Shown piece by piece: positions 18,696 to 28,644 of a stretch of 62,976 nt of DNA. Numbering within the stretch: the first letter of the stretch is position 1; every line of letters begins with the position of its first letter. This DNA comes from an uncultured Collinsella sp. (GTDB lineage Bacteria > Actinomycetota > Coriobacteriia > Coriobacteriales > Coriobacteriaceae). The stretch covers positions 1 through 62,976 of the forward strand of contig CATVZP010000001.1 in NCBI GenBank assembly GCA_958348565.1. Direction: 5' to 3'. The notes beneath the pieces were generated by a model. That model saw only the letters and a list, made by a program, of their open reading frames with translations. It searched no databases and was not told the origin of the DNA. The position numbers and the translations under genes are program-made.

Positions 18696-19751
18696 TTGAT
18701 AACAGCCGATTCGTCAATTAAGCTGAGTGTGATTGTTCCTTGCTACAAGGTGGAGAAGTACCTCCCGGCATGTCTCGACTCCCTTATTAACCAAACGCTA
18801 GATGATATTGAAATCATCTGCATCAACGACGGTTCGCCGGACGGTTGCATCGATATCCTTCGTTCCTATGAGGCTGCAAATCCTGGAAAAGTCGTCGTTA
18901 TTGATAAGAAGAACGAGGGCGTGTGGCGCGGTCGTTTTGATGGTATTCGAATTGCCAGGGGTGAGTACATCGGATTCGTAGACAGTGACGACACGGTTGC
19001 TCCTAATTTCGCTGAGATTCTTTATCGTTCAGCGAAGGAGAACGATGCCGATATTTCAGTGTGTGGCTTTAAGCGGATTGATCTCGACACCAATAAGGTT
19101 CTGTCGGTTGAGATGTGCAGTCCCCGCGAGGACTTCGTTATTAGCGAGGAACCGGGTCGACTCATTGAGCTTAACGGAGCTCCTTGGAATAAGGCGTTCC
19201 GGTCAAGCATTCTCAAGTCCATGAACGACCTTGAGGAGCCGCCGACTGTATTAGATGACTTGGCTTTCCACTTGCTCGTATATCTCGAGGCTCGCGGCAA
19301 GGTCGTTTTCTCCGATGTGCCGCTGATCAACTATATGGTGCGCGCAGATTCGATTATTAACACTGTTCGCAAAGAACAGGTAGATTCGATTTATCGCACT
19401 TTCGACTTCATACGTTCCTTGTACCTTGAACGCGGCGTTTCAGAGGACATGCTTAAGGCCTTAGACGGTATGGCGTTCCTTCATCTGGGTGTCTCTCTGT
19501 TGTTTAGGTTGTTCAACGATCCGACCTGCGATGTTTCTGCCTACATTTCGAGGTGCACTTCATTCTTGGATGACAAGTTCTCGACGTGGCGCAATTCGAA
19601 CTGCATGTCTCTTTCGTATGCCCTTAAGCAAAAAGGCCCGTTCATCAAGCTTTGGATTGCACGCCTGTTCTATAAAGCGCACCTCATGAGGCCGTTTTTG
19701 TCTGCCTATCGCTTTGCGATTACCAAACTGAGGATCGACATCAAGTGGTAG
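18696..19751 (+). CDS. GT2 glycosyltransferase
   Basis: 351 aa from a TTG at 18696 with AGAAGGATG upstream; the nearby ATG at 18688 is out of frame and closes after three codons. N-terminal GT-A motifs: 'LSVIVPCYKVEKYLPACLDSL', 'INDGSPDGC' and 'GFVDSDDTV'. The C-terminal ~120 residues are charged and helical, as in capsule GT2 enzymes that associate with the membrane surface. It opens a plus-strand run continuing to 27586. Acceptor and sugar cannot be told from sequence. Confidence 0.85.
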   Translation: MITADSSIKLSVIVPCYKVEKYLPACLDSLINQTLDDIEIICINDGSPDGCIDILRSYEAANPGKVVVIDKKNEGVWRGRFDGIRIARGEYIGFVDSDDTVAPNFAEILYRSAKENDADISVCGFKRIDLDTNKVLSVEMCSPREDFVISEEPGRLIELNGAPWNKAFRSSILKSMNDLEEPPTVLDDLAFHLLVYLEARGKVVFSDVPLINYMVRADSIINTVRKEQVDSIYRTFDFIRSLYLERGVSEDMLKALDGMAFLHLGVSLLFRLFNDPTCDVSAYISRCTSFLDDKFSTWRNSNCMSLSYALKQKGPFIKLWIARLFYKAHLMRPFLSAYRFAITKLRIDIKW

Positions 19752-19790
19752 TACGCAATTTCTCGCCACTGTCTGAAAGGCATTTGTCTC

Positions 19791-20480
19791 ATGTCCAATA
19801 AGCGCCTTTTGGTGATTATTCCAGCCTACAATGAGGAAGAATCCATTTCTTCAACCGTTGACGAACTGACTTCGACGCTGCCTGGTGTCGATTACGTTGT
19901 AGTAAACGATGGTTCAAAGGACGGTACAGAGCGTATCTGCCTCGAGCATGGTTATAACTACGTGTCGTTGCCGGTTAATTCCGGCCTCACAGTCGGTTTC
20001 CAAACTGGCATGAAGTACGCACTTCGTAACGGCTATGATTACGCCCTTCAGTTTGATGCGGACGGCCAGCACAGGCCTGAGTATATTTCCAAGATGCTTG
20101 ATCTCGCGGTTGCTGAAGACGTCGACATCGTTATTGGCTCACGCTTTGTAAACAAGTGCAAAGAGGTTTCTGCACGCATGCTCGGCTCGCGCATCATTAC
20201 GGTTGCGATTAAGCTCACTACCGGCAAGCGAGTCGCAGATCCGACTTCTGGCATGCGCATGTTTAATAGGAAGATGATTGAGCGTTTTGCAAACGATGAC
20301 TCCTTGAATCCGGAACCTGAGTCTATTTCTTACCTTATGAAGAAGGGCGCGAAGGTTCGTGAGGTCCAGGTTGAAATGCGCGAGAGGCAGGCGGGGGAGA
20401 GCTACTTGAATATTCCCAAATCGATTGCCTATATGGCGCGTGCTTGCATTTCCATACTCTTCGTTCAGTGGTTTAGGTGA
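19791..20480 (+). CDS. Polyprenyl-phosphate glycosyltransferase (DPM1-like GT2)
   Basis: 229 aa. Motifs: 'VIIPAYNEEESISSTVDEL', 'VVNDGSKDGTE', 'LQFDADGQHRPEYI' and 'DPTSGMRMFNR', all characteristic of dolichyl/undecaprenyl-phosphate sugar synthases. It has no membrane segment of its own. The next gene, 7 bp downstream, is a small DUF2304 membrane protein, a pairing often seen in surface-glycan loci. The pair probably makes an undecaprenyl-phosphate-linked sugar donor for transfer outside the cell; the sugar is unknown. Confidence 0.85.
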   Translation: MSNKRLLVIIPAYNEEESISSTVDELTSTLPGVDYVVVNDGSKDGTERICLEHGYNYVSLPVNSGLTVGFQTGMKYALRNGYDYALQFDADGQHRPEYISKMLDLAVAEDVDIVIGSRFVNKCKEVSARMLGSRIITVAIKLTTGKRVADPTSGMRMFNRKMIERFANDDSLNPEPESISYLMKKGAKVREVQVEMRERQAGESYLNIPKSIAYMARACISILFVQWFR

Positions 20481-20487
20481 TTGAACA

Positions 20488-20811
20488 ATGTCTATTGTGC
20501 TTAGGGCCGTCCTCCTGCTCGGGGCGCTTTTGGTTTTGTATTTTGTCATCAAGAAACTGAGGAAGGCGCAGATCGAGGTACTGGACTCCGTGTTCTGGCT
20601 TTTCTTTGTCTTTAGCTTTGTTGTGCTGGCCGCTTTTCCCCAGGTAGCCTTTTGGCTATCTTCTCTTCTGGGATTTGAGAGTCCGGCGAACTTCGTGTTC
20701 CTCTACGTGATCGTTTTGCTCCTGTATCGTGAGTTCAGCAATACGGTGAGCATCTCGAAGCTGCGTCGGAGGATTAATCAGCTTGTTGAGGAACAGGCGC
20801 TTCGAGGTTGA
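20488..20811 (+). CDS. DUF2304 small membrane protein
   Basis: 107 aa with three hydrophobic segments (about 4-20, 33-50 and 60-80), ending in a charged helix (KLRRRINQLVEEQALRG). Size and pattern match the DUF2304 family, which follows DPM1-like transferases. It lies directly behind the GT2 gene at 19791 and probably acts as its membrane partner. The role as an anchor or flippase subunit is inferred from that recurring gene pair. Confidence 0.75.
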   Translation: MSIVLRAVLLLGALLVLYFVIKKLRKAQIEVLDSVFWLFFVFSFVVLAAFPQVAFWLSSLLGFESPANFVFLYVIVLLLYREFSNTVSISKLRRRINQLVEEQALRG

Positions 20812-20838
20812 TGTGATGGTCTGTTCCGTAGGAAGTAA

Positions 20839-22758
20839 TTGAGAGTAGAGGTCACAACAGTGTCTATCCCTCGCGTTATTGCCGGTTTACTTTTTCTATT
20901 CATATTTGTGTCATTGCTCTATTCTTACTTTGGTTCAATTCCAGACCGATCCCAGCATCAAAAACATATTTATTCGGTTTGGCATAAAGCGAAGCCGCTT
21001 CTCTTTTTCTCAACGCTGTTCGCTATCGCAATGGAGGCTCTGACCTTGTGGGGCATGCGTTCTTCCAATCCACTTGTTATTGAGGACTGGAGTCGAAGGC
21101 GTGTGGCGATTTTTTTTGTGTTCGGGATTGTTGTTGCGATAGTTGTGCGCTTGGCTTTTGTTCGTCTCGTTCCGGTCCTAAGAAATCAGCTGTCTAAATC
21201 AGACAATCGTCGCGATCGAGTACGCGTTGTGATTCTCCTGGCTGCAAGCTTCTTGATGTTGCTTGGACTGGGAATTCTCTACGTTGTTGTGGGGCACGCG
21301 TCTTCCCTAATCTATCTTTCGGCGTGCGTTGTCGTTGTTGTTGTGTTCGTGGTGATGTTACTTCAATGGCGCTCCTTTACGCCTCTTGCTGGATTCCTTC
21401 TTATTTCATTTGCTATCGGCTCTTTTTTTGTTTTTTGCATTCCCCCATCCACGGGCTTTTCTTGGGATGACGGCATTCATTTTGATCGAAGCTTGGGTAT
21501 TTCTTACTTTGGCAGTGCGGAATTGTCTCCTGCTGAAGTGGAAATGGCGGTCATGCCGTGGAACAATACGACCGGTGAAATGAACTACTCCCTCCTCTAT
21601 GAGTCTCTTCCTAGACTTGATGAGCAATATTCTGACGCTGCCGATCTTGGTCAGATCGAAGAGGTGCACGGGTGGATTTCCCCTGTTTTCCATGCGGACC
21701 TCATTTCAATCTCAATGGTCGGTAACATTCCGAATGCGCTTGGCATCTGGATGGGTCGGCTGCTTCATCTTTCTTTGAGCGGCCTTGTGTTGGCGGGTAG
21801 ATTGTTTAACCTGCTTACGTATATTGCTATTACGGGAACCGCGATTGCCATCGCCCCCTCGAAGAAATGGTGCTTTTCTAGTATTGGCCTTTTGCCCACC
21901 AACCTATTCTTGGCGGCAAGCTTTTCCTATGATCCATGGGTCATCTCATGTCTCATACTGTTCACATCACTTGCTTCCCGGTTGATTTCTTCTAATGTTC
22001 GGATTTCATTCAGTCGCTTGCTTCCTTGTCTGGTCGTCTTGGCTCTGGGCCTTGCATCGAAGGCCATTTATTTTCTACTCGCTGGCATATTACTTCTGGT
22101 GCCGAAAGGGCGGCTTGGAAATGCAGGTCAAAAACGCCGGTACTATGCTGCCCTGCTTGTGTTTACCTTGGCGATGATATTGTCGTTTGTGTTGCCTCTG
22201 CTGTTTACGTCCAGCGGTAACGCAGGCGATGTAAGGGGCGGTTCAGACGTCAGCTCGATTGGACAGATTAAGTACTTTTTCACTGACCCTCTCGGCTTTT
22301 TGGCGACGATCGGCTTTTTTGTTATTGGCTATCTTTCGCCTTTGGAAGCAGGCGGATATGCGGTGTATACGGCGTATCTCGGTTTTATTGAAACGATCGT
22401 CCCTTTTCTTTCCCTCGTGCCCCTATCGTGTATTGTGGCTACCGCGTTGTTTGACCCCGATTCCGAGAGCGGACCCTCATTCAGTGTGTTTGCAAGGTGC
22501 TATCTAGTTTTTATATTTCTCGCCTCTGTTGTGCTTGTGGCTACTGCGCTGTACGTGTCGTTTACTCCTGTTGGTTTCTGGACAGTAAATGGTTGCTCGC
22601 CGAGATATATCTTGCCTCTGCTTGCGCCTCTCATGTTGGGTGTCGGATCGAGCCGTGTTTCCGATACGCGCGTGCGTCTATTGCTGGCAAGGGGCGGTAT
22701 GATGCTCACCGGCGCGACGGGTTTTGCCGTCTGTATGTTTGTGGTATTCCAGCTTTAG
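20839..22758 (+). CDS. DUF2142 multi-pass membrane protein
   Basis: 639 aa from a TTG at 20839 (AGGAAG upstream); a GTG at 20860 is an alternative. It has about 12 hydrophobic segments, with a large extracytoplasmic loop after 'PPSTGFSWDDGIHF' and a conserved 'SYDPW' segment, features of DUF2142. The architecture resembles GT-C transferases and polymerases, with acidic residues in the first large loop. Since no standard Wzy is obvious in the locus, this protein is a candidate outer-face sugar transferase using the polyprenyl-P-sugar from the preceding pair, or a polymerase; this is inference. Confidence 0.7.
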   Translation: MRVEVTTVSIPRVIAGLLFLFIFVSLLYSYFGSIPDRSQHQKHIYSVWHKAKPLLFFSTLFAIAMEALTLWGMRSSNPLVIEDWSRRRVAIFFVFGIVVAIVVRLAFVRLVPVLRNQLSKSDNRRDRVRVVILLAASFLMLLGLGILYVVVGHASSLIYLSACVVVVVVFVVMLLQWRSFTPLAGFLLISFAIGSFFVFCIPPSTGFSWDDGIHFDRSLGISYFGSAELSPAEVEMAVMPWNNTTGEMNYSLLYESLPRLDEQYSDAADLGQIEEVHGWISPVFHADLISISMVGNIPNALGIWMGRLLHLSLSGLVLAGRLFNLLTYIAITGTAIAIAPSKKWCFSSIGLLPTNLFLAASFSYDPWVISCLILFTSLASRLISSNVRISFSRLLPCLVVLALGLASKAIYFLLAGILLLVPKGRLGNAGQKRRYYAALLVFTLAMILSFVLPLLFTSSGNAGDVRGGSDVSSIGQIKYFFTDPLGFLATIGFFVIGYLSPLEAGGYAVYTAYLGFIETIVPFLSLVPLSCIVATALFDPDSESGPSFSVFARCYLVFIFLASVVLVATALYVSFTPVGFWTVNGCSPRYILPLLAPLMLGVGSSRVSDTRVRLLLARGGMMLTGATGFAVCMFVVFQL

Positions 22759-22933
22759 ACACGAGTCTGTGTATTTGCTGGGCGAGGTGGCGCTATGTAT
22801 GGATGACGGATGTGAGTATTTGGCCACGAGTATGCCGCCCGTCTTGCTTACAATAGTTTGACGCTCTCTGGACCTCAGGTTCATTTGGGATAAAGTCTAT
22901 GTTTTGGAACTGTTTATTATTGGGCAGGTAAAT

Positions 22934-25912
22934 ATGTCGAAGATAGATACAGCAAAGACTCTGCTTGGGTTGGCAAAAAAGAATCCTGGTAGCTATGCGC
23001 GAGCAGCAAAGTACGCCGTTAAGTATGGTCTTGTTGGTCTGCGCGATCGTTTTCACGATGAGATTGTGATGGATGACGTTGCGCTTCCATCTGAGGGTCT
23101 TGAGCCGGGGAGCTCTACGGGGAGCGTTTGCTTCTCCATCGTGATGCCCGTCTATAACGTGGATATCAAATGGCTCGATTTGGCCATTCAATCGGTAGAG
23201 GCTCAAACGTACGATAACTGGGAGATTTGTATCGCTGACGATGCATCGACCGACCAGCGCGTGCGCGATTACTTGCAAAAGAAGGAATCCGAAAAGATCA
23301 AGGTTGTTTACCTGGAAGACAACCAAGGGATTTCGGGCGCAACAAATGCCGCCGCAGAGCTTGCCAAGGGCGATTTCATTGCCCTGATGGATAACGATGA
23401 CATCATTCATCCGGCTGCATTGGCCGACTTGTTCGTTGCGGCCACCGTGGAGCATGCTGATCTTATCTACACCGACAATGATGTGGTGGACGAAGATGGC
23501 AATCGACTCGCCGTACTTCATAAGCCCGACTGGTCGCCTGACCTCATGCTTTCTCAGATGTACGTGGGGCATTTGGTTGCCTTCAGTCGTTCTCTGTTCG
23601 AGTCGGTGGGTGGCTTTCGTTCTGAGTTCGACGGCAGTCAGGATTACGACCTGTTCCTTCGCATGTCGGCTGCTGCTAAGCGCATCTCCCACGTTGCGAA
23701 GTCGTTGTATTCTTGGCGTGCCATCGCTTCCTCTACGGCATCGAACCCTGATGCCAAGCCGTATTCTCAGTTCGCGGGGCAGAAAGCAATCCAAAGCTAT
23801 CTCGACAGCTTGTACGGTAAAGACGAGTGTCGAGTAGATGAGACTGACAACCTGTTCGTCTATGACGTGAGGTATCCGGTCGCTGCGGGCACGCTGGCCT
23901 CGATTGTGATCCCCACAAAAGACCATGCGGACGATCTGAAGGTTGCTATCGACAGCATCTTCGCAAAGACCGAGTATCCTAACTTTGAGATTATCGTGTT
24001 GGATAATAATTCGTCCGATGCTGAGACCTTTGCGTATTTTGATACAGTTGTTTCCGAGCACGAGAACGTCAGGGTTGTAACCTCCGCCTACCCTTTCAAC
24101 TGGTCAAAGCTAAACAACCAGGGGATTTCTGAGGCGAAGGGCGACGTTCTCGTTTTCTTGAATAATGATGTTGAGGTACTCGAAGGTTCCTGGCTTACCC
24201 GACTTGTCGAAAACGCACTGCGACCTGAAATTGGAGTCGCTGGAGCCTTACTTACCTATCCCGATGGCACTATTCAGCATGCTGGCGTTGTGGTCGGAAT
24301 GGGCGGCTGGGCCGATCATGTCTATAAGGCAATGCCTGCGGTGCACAACGGAAATCCGTTCATTTCTCCCATGGTGACAAGGAATGTTTCTGCTGTTACG
24401 GGCGCCTGCATGGCCATCTCCCGTTCCTGCTTGGAAGAGATTGGGCTGTTTGATGAGGATTTCATTGTGTGTGGTAGCGACGTTGAGCTGTGCCTCCGTG
24501 CAATGAAGTATGGTAAGCGCAATGTGTATCTTCCGGGCGTGAGGCTTACCCATTACGAGTCGAAGACGCGTGATGCCAAGGATATCCCTGCCATCGACTT
24601 TAAGCTTTCGGAGGCTATGTATCGGCCTTACGTTGCTGCTGGAGATCCGTATTACAACTCCAATTTGGACTACATGTCCTGTGTGCCAAGGGTGCTTTCG
24701 AACAAGGAGCGTCTGCAGAGAAGTGTCGGTGCACGCATGGAGGTGTCAGTCCCCGAGATTCGACCGCTTCATTTCGTTAAAGCTGAGTCGGAACGCAGAC
24801 GTCTCAATCTTCTCGTTCCGTCCGTTAATCCTGAGGATATCTTCGGCGGCATCGCCACCGCTCTTAAGTTCTACGAACGGTTGCTTGCTGAAACTGGCAT
24901 GGATGGCAGGATTATTGTGCTCGATGCCGTAACGCGTGTCGGTTCTGTATCCGAGCGCTTCGACGGCTATGAGCTATATGAACTTGGCTCCGAGGGCGAT
25001 GCACACTTCAGCATCGTGAACGCGTCTTCTCGTAATGCCGCTGATATTCCCGTTGCGCGAGGCGATTGGTTCATTGCTACGTCCTGGTGGTCGGCTTACT
25101 GCTATCAGTCTGAATACGGTGTCCATTTCTCGCGCGGCGACCTTGAGATGAATCCACTTATATACTTGATCCAAGATTATGAGCCTGGATTCTATGCTTG
25201 GTCTTCTAATTACCTTCTCGCGCGCTCTACATACACGAGCTCGACTCCCGTTGTTGCCGTGTTCAATTCCTCTGAGCTCAGGCAGTACTTCTTTGAGCGT
25301 GGTTTCCGCTTCGAGTCCGAGTTTTCTTTCGATCCGATGCTGAACGATAAGCTTAAGGAAAAGCTTGTCCAGCTTAATGGCAGGGCCGCGAAGCGTCGTC
25401 AGATTCTCGTATATGGTCGTCCTGGGACACCGCGCAATGCCTTCGAGCTCGTTGTCGAGTCCTTGAGGGAGTTCGTTGAGGCCTGTCCAGAAAGCTCTTT
25501 GTGGGAGTTCGTCTCTGCTGGTGAGCAGCATCCCCCTGTGCCGTTGGCCAACGGCAGGTATCTTGTTTCTGTGGGCAAGCAGTCTCTCGAAGGATATGCG
25601 AGCTTGTTGGCTGAGTCCTATGCGGGCATTTCTCTGATGGCCTCGCCCCATCCGAGCTATCCCCCGTTGGAAATGGCTTCTTTCGGCGTTAAGGTCATAA
25701 CGAATACGTTTGTCGGGAAGGATCTCGCGAGTTTCGGTGATTCCGTCGTCTCTGTGAGCAATGTCACGCCGCATGGAATCGGCTGTGAGCTTGCCCGAAT
25801 TTGCGAAGGATACTCCGCCGAAGTGTCGTGTGGCCGCGTGAACGCTCGCTATCTTTCCGATGAGGACTTGTTCCCATTTCTGACCGATATGGTTAAATCA
25901 CTTGGCCTGTAG
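22934..25912 (+). CDS. Three-domain glycosyltransferase: GT2-GT2-WsaF-like
   Basis: 992 aa from the ATG at 22934 (MSKIDTAKTLL); the frame is open to a TTG at 22904. Domain 1 (~65-300): 'FSIVMPVYNVDIKWLDLAIQ', 'ADDASTD', 'MDNDDIIHP'. Domain 2 (~320-560): 'SIVIPTKDHADDLKVAID', 'DNNSSD', 'FLNNDVEV'. Domain 3 (~620-992): a GT-B/GT4-type module with 'GGIATALKFYERLL' and 'LIQDYEPGFYAW', the signature of WsaF-like rhamnosyltransferases. Such multi-domain enzymes build rhamnan-type chains by successive transfers. Substrate dTDP-L-rhamnose fits the operon at 27721-32151. The next gene has a second WsaF-like module. Confidence 0.85.
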   Translation: MSKIDTAKTLLGLAKKNPGSYARAAKYAVKYGLVGLRDRFHDEIVMDDVALPSEGLEPGSSTGSVCFSIVMPVYNVDIKWLDLAIQSVEAQTYDNWEICIADDASTDQRVRDYLQKKESEKIKVVYLEDNQGISGATNAAAELAKGDFIALMDNDDIIHPAALADLFVAATVEHADLIYTDNDVVDEDGNRLAVLHKPDWSPDLMLSQMYVGHLVAFSRSLFESVGGFRSEFDGSQDYDLFLRMSAAAKRISHVAKSLYSWRAIASSTASNPDAKPYSQFAGQKAIQSYLDSLYGKDECRVDETDNLFVYDVRYPVAAGTLASIVIPTKDHADDLKVAIDSIFAKTEYPNFEIIVLDNNSSDAETFAYFDTVVSEHENVRVVTSAYPFNWSKLNNQGISEAKGDVLVFLNNDVEVLEGSWLTRLVENALRPEIGVAGALLTYPDGTIQHAGVVVGMGGWADHVYKAMPAVHNGNPFISPMVTRNVSAVTGACMAISRSCLEEIGLFDEDFIVCGSDVELCLRAMKYGKRNVYLPGVRLTHYESKTRDAKDIPAIDFKLSEAMYRPYVAAGDPYYNSNLDYMSCVPRVLSNKERLQRSVGARMEVSVPEIRPLHFVKAESERRRLNLLVPSVNPEDIFGGIATALKFYERLLAETGMDGRIIVLDAVTRVGSVSERFDGYELYELGSEGDAHFSIVNASSRNAADIPVARGDWFIATSWWSAYCYQSEYGVHFSRGDLEMNPLIYLIQDYEPGFYAWSSNYLLARSTYTSSTPVVAVFNSSELRQYFFERGFRFESEFSFDPMLNDKLKEKLVQLNGRAAKRRQILVYGRPGTPRNAFELVVESLREFVEACPESSLWEFVSAGEQHPPVPLANGRYLVSVGKQSLEGYASLLAESYAGISLMASPHPSYPPLEMASFGVKVITNTFVGKDLASFGDSVVSVSNVTPHGIGCELARICEGYSAEVSCGRVNARYLSDEDLFPFLTDMVKSLGL

Positions 25913-25939
25913 CCATGTCCTGGAGAGCGTCGGGGGCTC

Positions 25940-27586
25940 ATGATGAACAAACAAGATGGACTAGTTGCCGCGTGGTACGTACCCACCCCCACTATGGGCG
26001 GCGGTGGATTTCGAACCATTCTCCAAAATGCCGCCGCGCTCTCTTGCCGTGGATATCGCAATGACTTTTATGTGATTCCTCCAGAAAATAAAGTTCTTGA
26101 TCTTTTGTTCGTCGAGGAGTCTTGTTTAGCGTGGTTTGGCATGGCTCCTGATCGTTGGCTCCTTGCAGGTGCTAATGAGGAAGATCGAACTCTTTCCATT
26201 GCGACGTCCTGGGACACTGTCGAGTATCTGGCTTCGAGTTCACATGGCGCTCCTGGCTTTTATTTCGTTCAGGATTATGAGCCTTGGTTCTTCTCCTTGG
26301 ATAGCAACTTTCTTGCTGCGGAAAACACGTATCGCCACGGGCTTCGAGTTGTCACCATTGGCAAGTGGCTCGCGGGAAAAATAGACAGAGAATATGGCAG
26401 TGTGCTTGGATATACGGACTTTGGCGTTGGTCCGTCTTACTATTCAGAGAACCTCGGCTGCCGTGAAAACTCGAAGCCGGCTTCAGAGCACGCCGTATGC
26501 GCTATTTATCAGCCTGAAAAGGGACGACGCGTTGCTCCTCTGCTCGTGGAGGCAATTCGCGTTGCACTGGAGCTCGATCCATCGCTTACGTTTTATCTGT
26601 ATGGCTCTGATGCCCCGGTGCCCATTTCCGATCATCGCGTGGTGTCGCTTGGCTTGATTTCTACCGATGAATGCCGCGAGCTCTACTGGCGTTGCAAATG
26701 CGGAGTATCGCTCAGTATCTCAAATCCCTCACGCATTCCTTTCGAAATGATGGCGTGCGGGCTTCCCGTCATCGATCTCTACCGGGAGAACAACCTATTT
26801 GATTTTAGGGACGGTAGTCTTCTGCTTGCGCGTTCGGATGCAGCTTCCTTGGCAACGGCGATCGTGTCGCTGGCTGCAGATAGGGAGAAACAGGATAGTC
26901 TGCGCAAGGGAGGTCTTGATCTTGTTGCCGAGCGAACGGTTGCTTTAGAGTCTGATTGCTTTGCGAACTTGGTCTGTTCTGATCTGGGCGCGGGTGGTTT
27001 TGATGGCGCCTCAATCCGTCAGACTTATACTTGCGCACCCGTTGAGGCATCTGACGAGGCTCTTGCTGTCGAGCGTCGCCTTGTCGAAGAGTCGCACCGC
27101 TCGCGTGCGGAAGCGTGTGTACCTGTTATTTGGCCTGACTCTGGCATTTGCGTTAGCTTTACATCATTTGAGCCCGCTGGCGATGCGCGTTTAGCTGTTT
27201 GGTCCATGGGGGATCAGTCGGATCTTCAGTGGTTTCAGATGGATGGGTCTGATGCGGATTTCCAGGTGCTTGTTGACCGGGAAGATGGCTGGGACGTCGG
27301 ATGTCGAACCTACAACTTTCATTTCTACATCAACGCAAGCAAGGGTGAGCCCGTGTTTGCCGGTAGCGCTGTTGTCCCGCTGTCTCCTGATGTGTCTGTG
27401 GGGAAGGTCGAAGCTGCTGTTCCAATCTTGGGGGGAGAGGTGCGAATCGCGGAAGCGCCTATCACGAACCTCGTCTGCGGTGAGCCCGTTTCCGATATCG
27501 ATGATACTGATAGCGGGGCTAGGGAGACGTTTCCTCGAAGGCTTAAGGCATGGGTGGATCGCTGCATAAAGGGCGGGGTTGCGTAG
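25940..27586 (+). CDS. WsaF-like glycosyltransferase with C-terminal GBS Bsp-like domain
   Basis: 548 aa; ATG at 25940 (next codon also ATG) after CGGGGG. Residues ~1-350 form a WsaF/GT4-type transferase: 'MGGGGFRTILQNAAALSCRG', 'YFVQDYEPWFFSLDSN', and a donor-site region 'SNPSRIPFEMMACGLPVIDLY'. Residues ~400-470 (CVSFTSFEPAGDARLAVWSM, DLQWFQM, YNFHFYIN) resemble the GBS Bsp-like repeat seen in Gram-positive surface proteins. I see no signal peptide, so this extra domain would face the cytoplasm, which is odd. It follows the three-domain transferase by 27 bp and shares the QDYEPxF motif with it. Confidence 0.75.
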   Translation: MMNKQDGLVAAWYVPTPTMGGGGFRTILQNAAALSCRGYRNDFYVIPPENKVLDLLFVEESCLAWFGMAPDRWLLAGANEEDRTLSIATSWDTVEYLASSSHGAPGFYFVQDYEPWFFSLDSNFLAAENTYRHGLRVVTIGKWLAGKIDREYGSVLGYTDFGVGPSYYSENLGCRENSKPASEHAVCAIYQPEKGRRVAPLLVEAIRVALELDPSLTFYLYGSDAPVPISDHRVVSLGLISTDECRELYWRCKCGVSLSISNPSRIPFEMMACGLPVIDLYRENNLFDFRDGSLLLARSDAASLATAIVSLAADREKQDSLRKGGLDLVAERTVALESDCFANLVCSDLGAGGFDGASIRQTYTCAPVEASDEALAVERRLVEESHRSRAEACVPVIWPDSGICVSFTSFEPAGDARLAVWSMGDQSDLQWFQMDGSDADFQVLVDREDGWDVGCRTYNFHFYINASKGEPVFAGSAVVPLSPDVSVGKVEAAVPILGGEVRIAEAPITNLVCGEPVSDIDDTDSGARETFPRRLKAWVDRCIKGGVA

Positions 27587-27720
27587 AGTCGGGAAGTAGA
27601 TCGACGGACGGGCGTGCTCGACATTGCACCTCGTCCTACTTTTGTGCAGCTTCGCAGCCCGCGTGCCCTCTCGCGTATACTAGTACCAACTGTGTACGCC
27701 CAACTTTGGAGGTCCAATCT

Positions 27721-28620
27721 ATGAAGGGCATCATCCTCGCGGGCGGCTCGGGCACGCGCCTGTACCCGCTCACGCTCGTCACCAGCAAGCAGCTGCTGCC
27801 GGTCTACGACAAGCCGATGATCTACTACCCGCTGTCCACGCTCATGCTGGCGGGCATCAAGGACATCCTGGTCATCTCCACGCCGACCGACCTGCCTAAC
27901 TTCGAGCGCCTACTCGGGGACGGTTCCCGCTTCGGCGTGAACCTCTCCTACGCCGAGCAGCCCTCGCCGGACGGCCTGGCGCAGGCCTTCACCATCGGCG
28001 AGGACTTCATCGCCGGCGAGCCGTGCGCCCTCGTCCTCGGCGACAACATCTTCTACGGCAACGGCCTGTCGCGCCACCTGACGCGCGCCGTCCAGAACGC
28101 CGAGTCGGGCCGCGCCACGGTCTTCGGCTACCACGTGGACGACCCCGAGCGCTTCGGCGTCGTGGAGTTCGATGCGCAGGGGAGGGCCGTCTCCATCGAG
28201 GAGAAGCCCGCCGAGCCCAAGAGCTCCTATGCCGTCACCGGCCTGTACTTCTACCCGGGCGACGTGGCCGCCAAGGCCCATAAGGTCCAGCCCTCCGCCC
28301 GCGGCGAGCTGGAGATCACCACGCTCAACCAGATGTACCTGGAGGAGGGGACGCTCTCCGTCGTCACCCTGGGCCGCGGCTACGCGTGGCTGGACACCGG
28401 CACCATGGAGAGCCTGCACGAGGCCGCGGAGTTCGTCCGCGCCGTGGAGCACTCCCAGGACCTGCCGGTCTCGGTCCCCGAGGAGATTGCCTGGGAGAAC
28501 GGCTGGATCACCACCGCCGAGCTTGAGGAGGCCGCGACGGCCTACGGCAAGTCGGTCTACGGCCAGCACCTGAAGAAGGTCGCCGCCGGCGAGATCGTCA
28601 ACAGCCCGCGCGAGTACTAA
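27721..28620 (+). CDS. rfbA: Glucose-1-phosphate thymidylyltransferase
   Basis: 299 aa from the ATG at 27721 with GGAGG upstream; the frame is open to 27550 but codon use and the RBS place the start here. Hallmarks: 'GIILAGGSGTRLYPLT' nucleotide-binding loop, 'LGDNIFYG' and 'EKPAEPKSSYAVTGLYFY'. It makes dTDP-glucose from glucose-1-P and dTTP, the first step to dTDP-L-rhamnose. Codon use jumps to nearly all G/C third positions at this gene, unlike the block before it. A TATACT at 27676-27681 is a possible -10, with no clear -35. Confidence 0.95.
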   Translation: MKGIILAGGSGTRLYPLTLVTSKQLLPVYDKPMIYYPLSTLMLAGIKDILVISTPTDLPNFERLLGDGSRFGVNLSYAEQPSPDGLAQAFTIGEDFIAGEPCALVLGDNIFYGNGLSRHLTRAVQNAESGRATVFGYHVDDPERFGVVEFDAQGRAVSIEEKPAEPKSSYAVTGLYFYPGDVAAKAHKVQPSARGELEITTLNQMYLEEGTLSVVTLGRGYAWLDTGTMESLHEAAEFVRAVEHSQDLPVSVPEEIAWENGWITTAELEEAATAYGKSVYGQHLKKVAAGEIVNSPREY

Positions 28621-28644
28621 TTGCCCGGTGAAAGGGGGCGAGAG

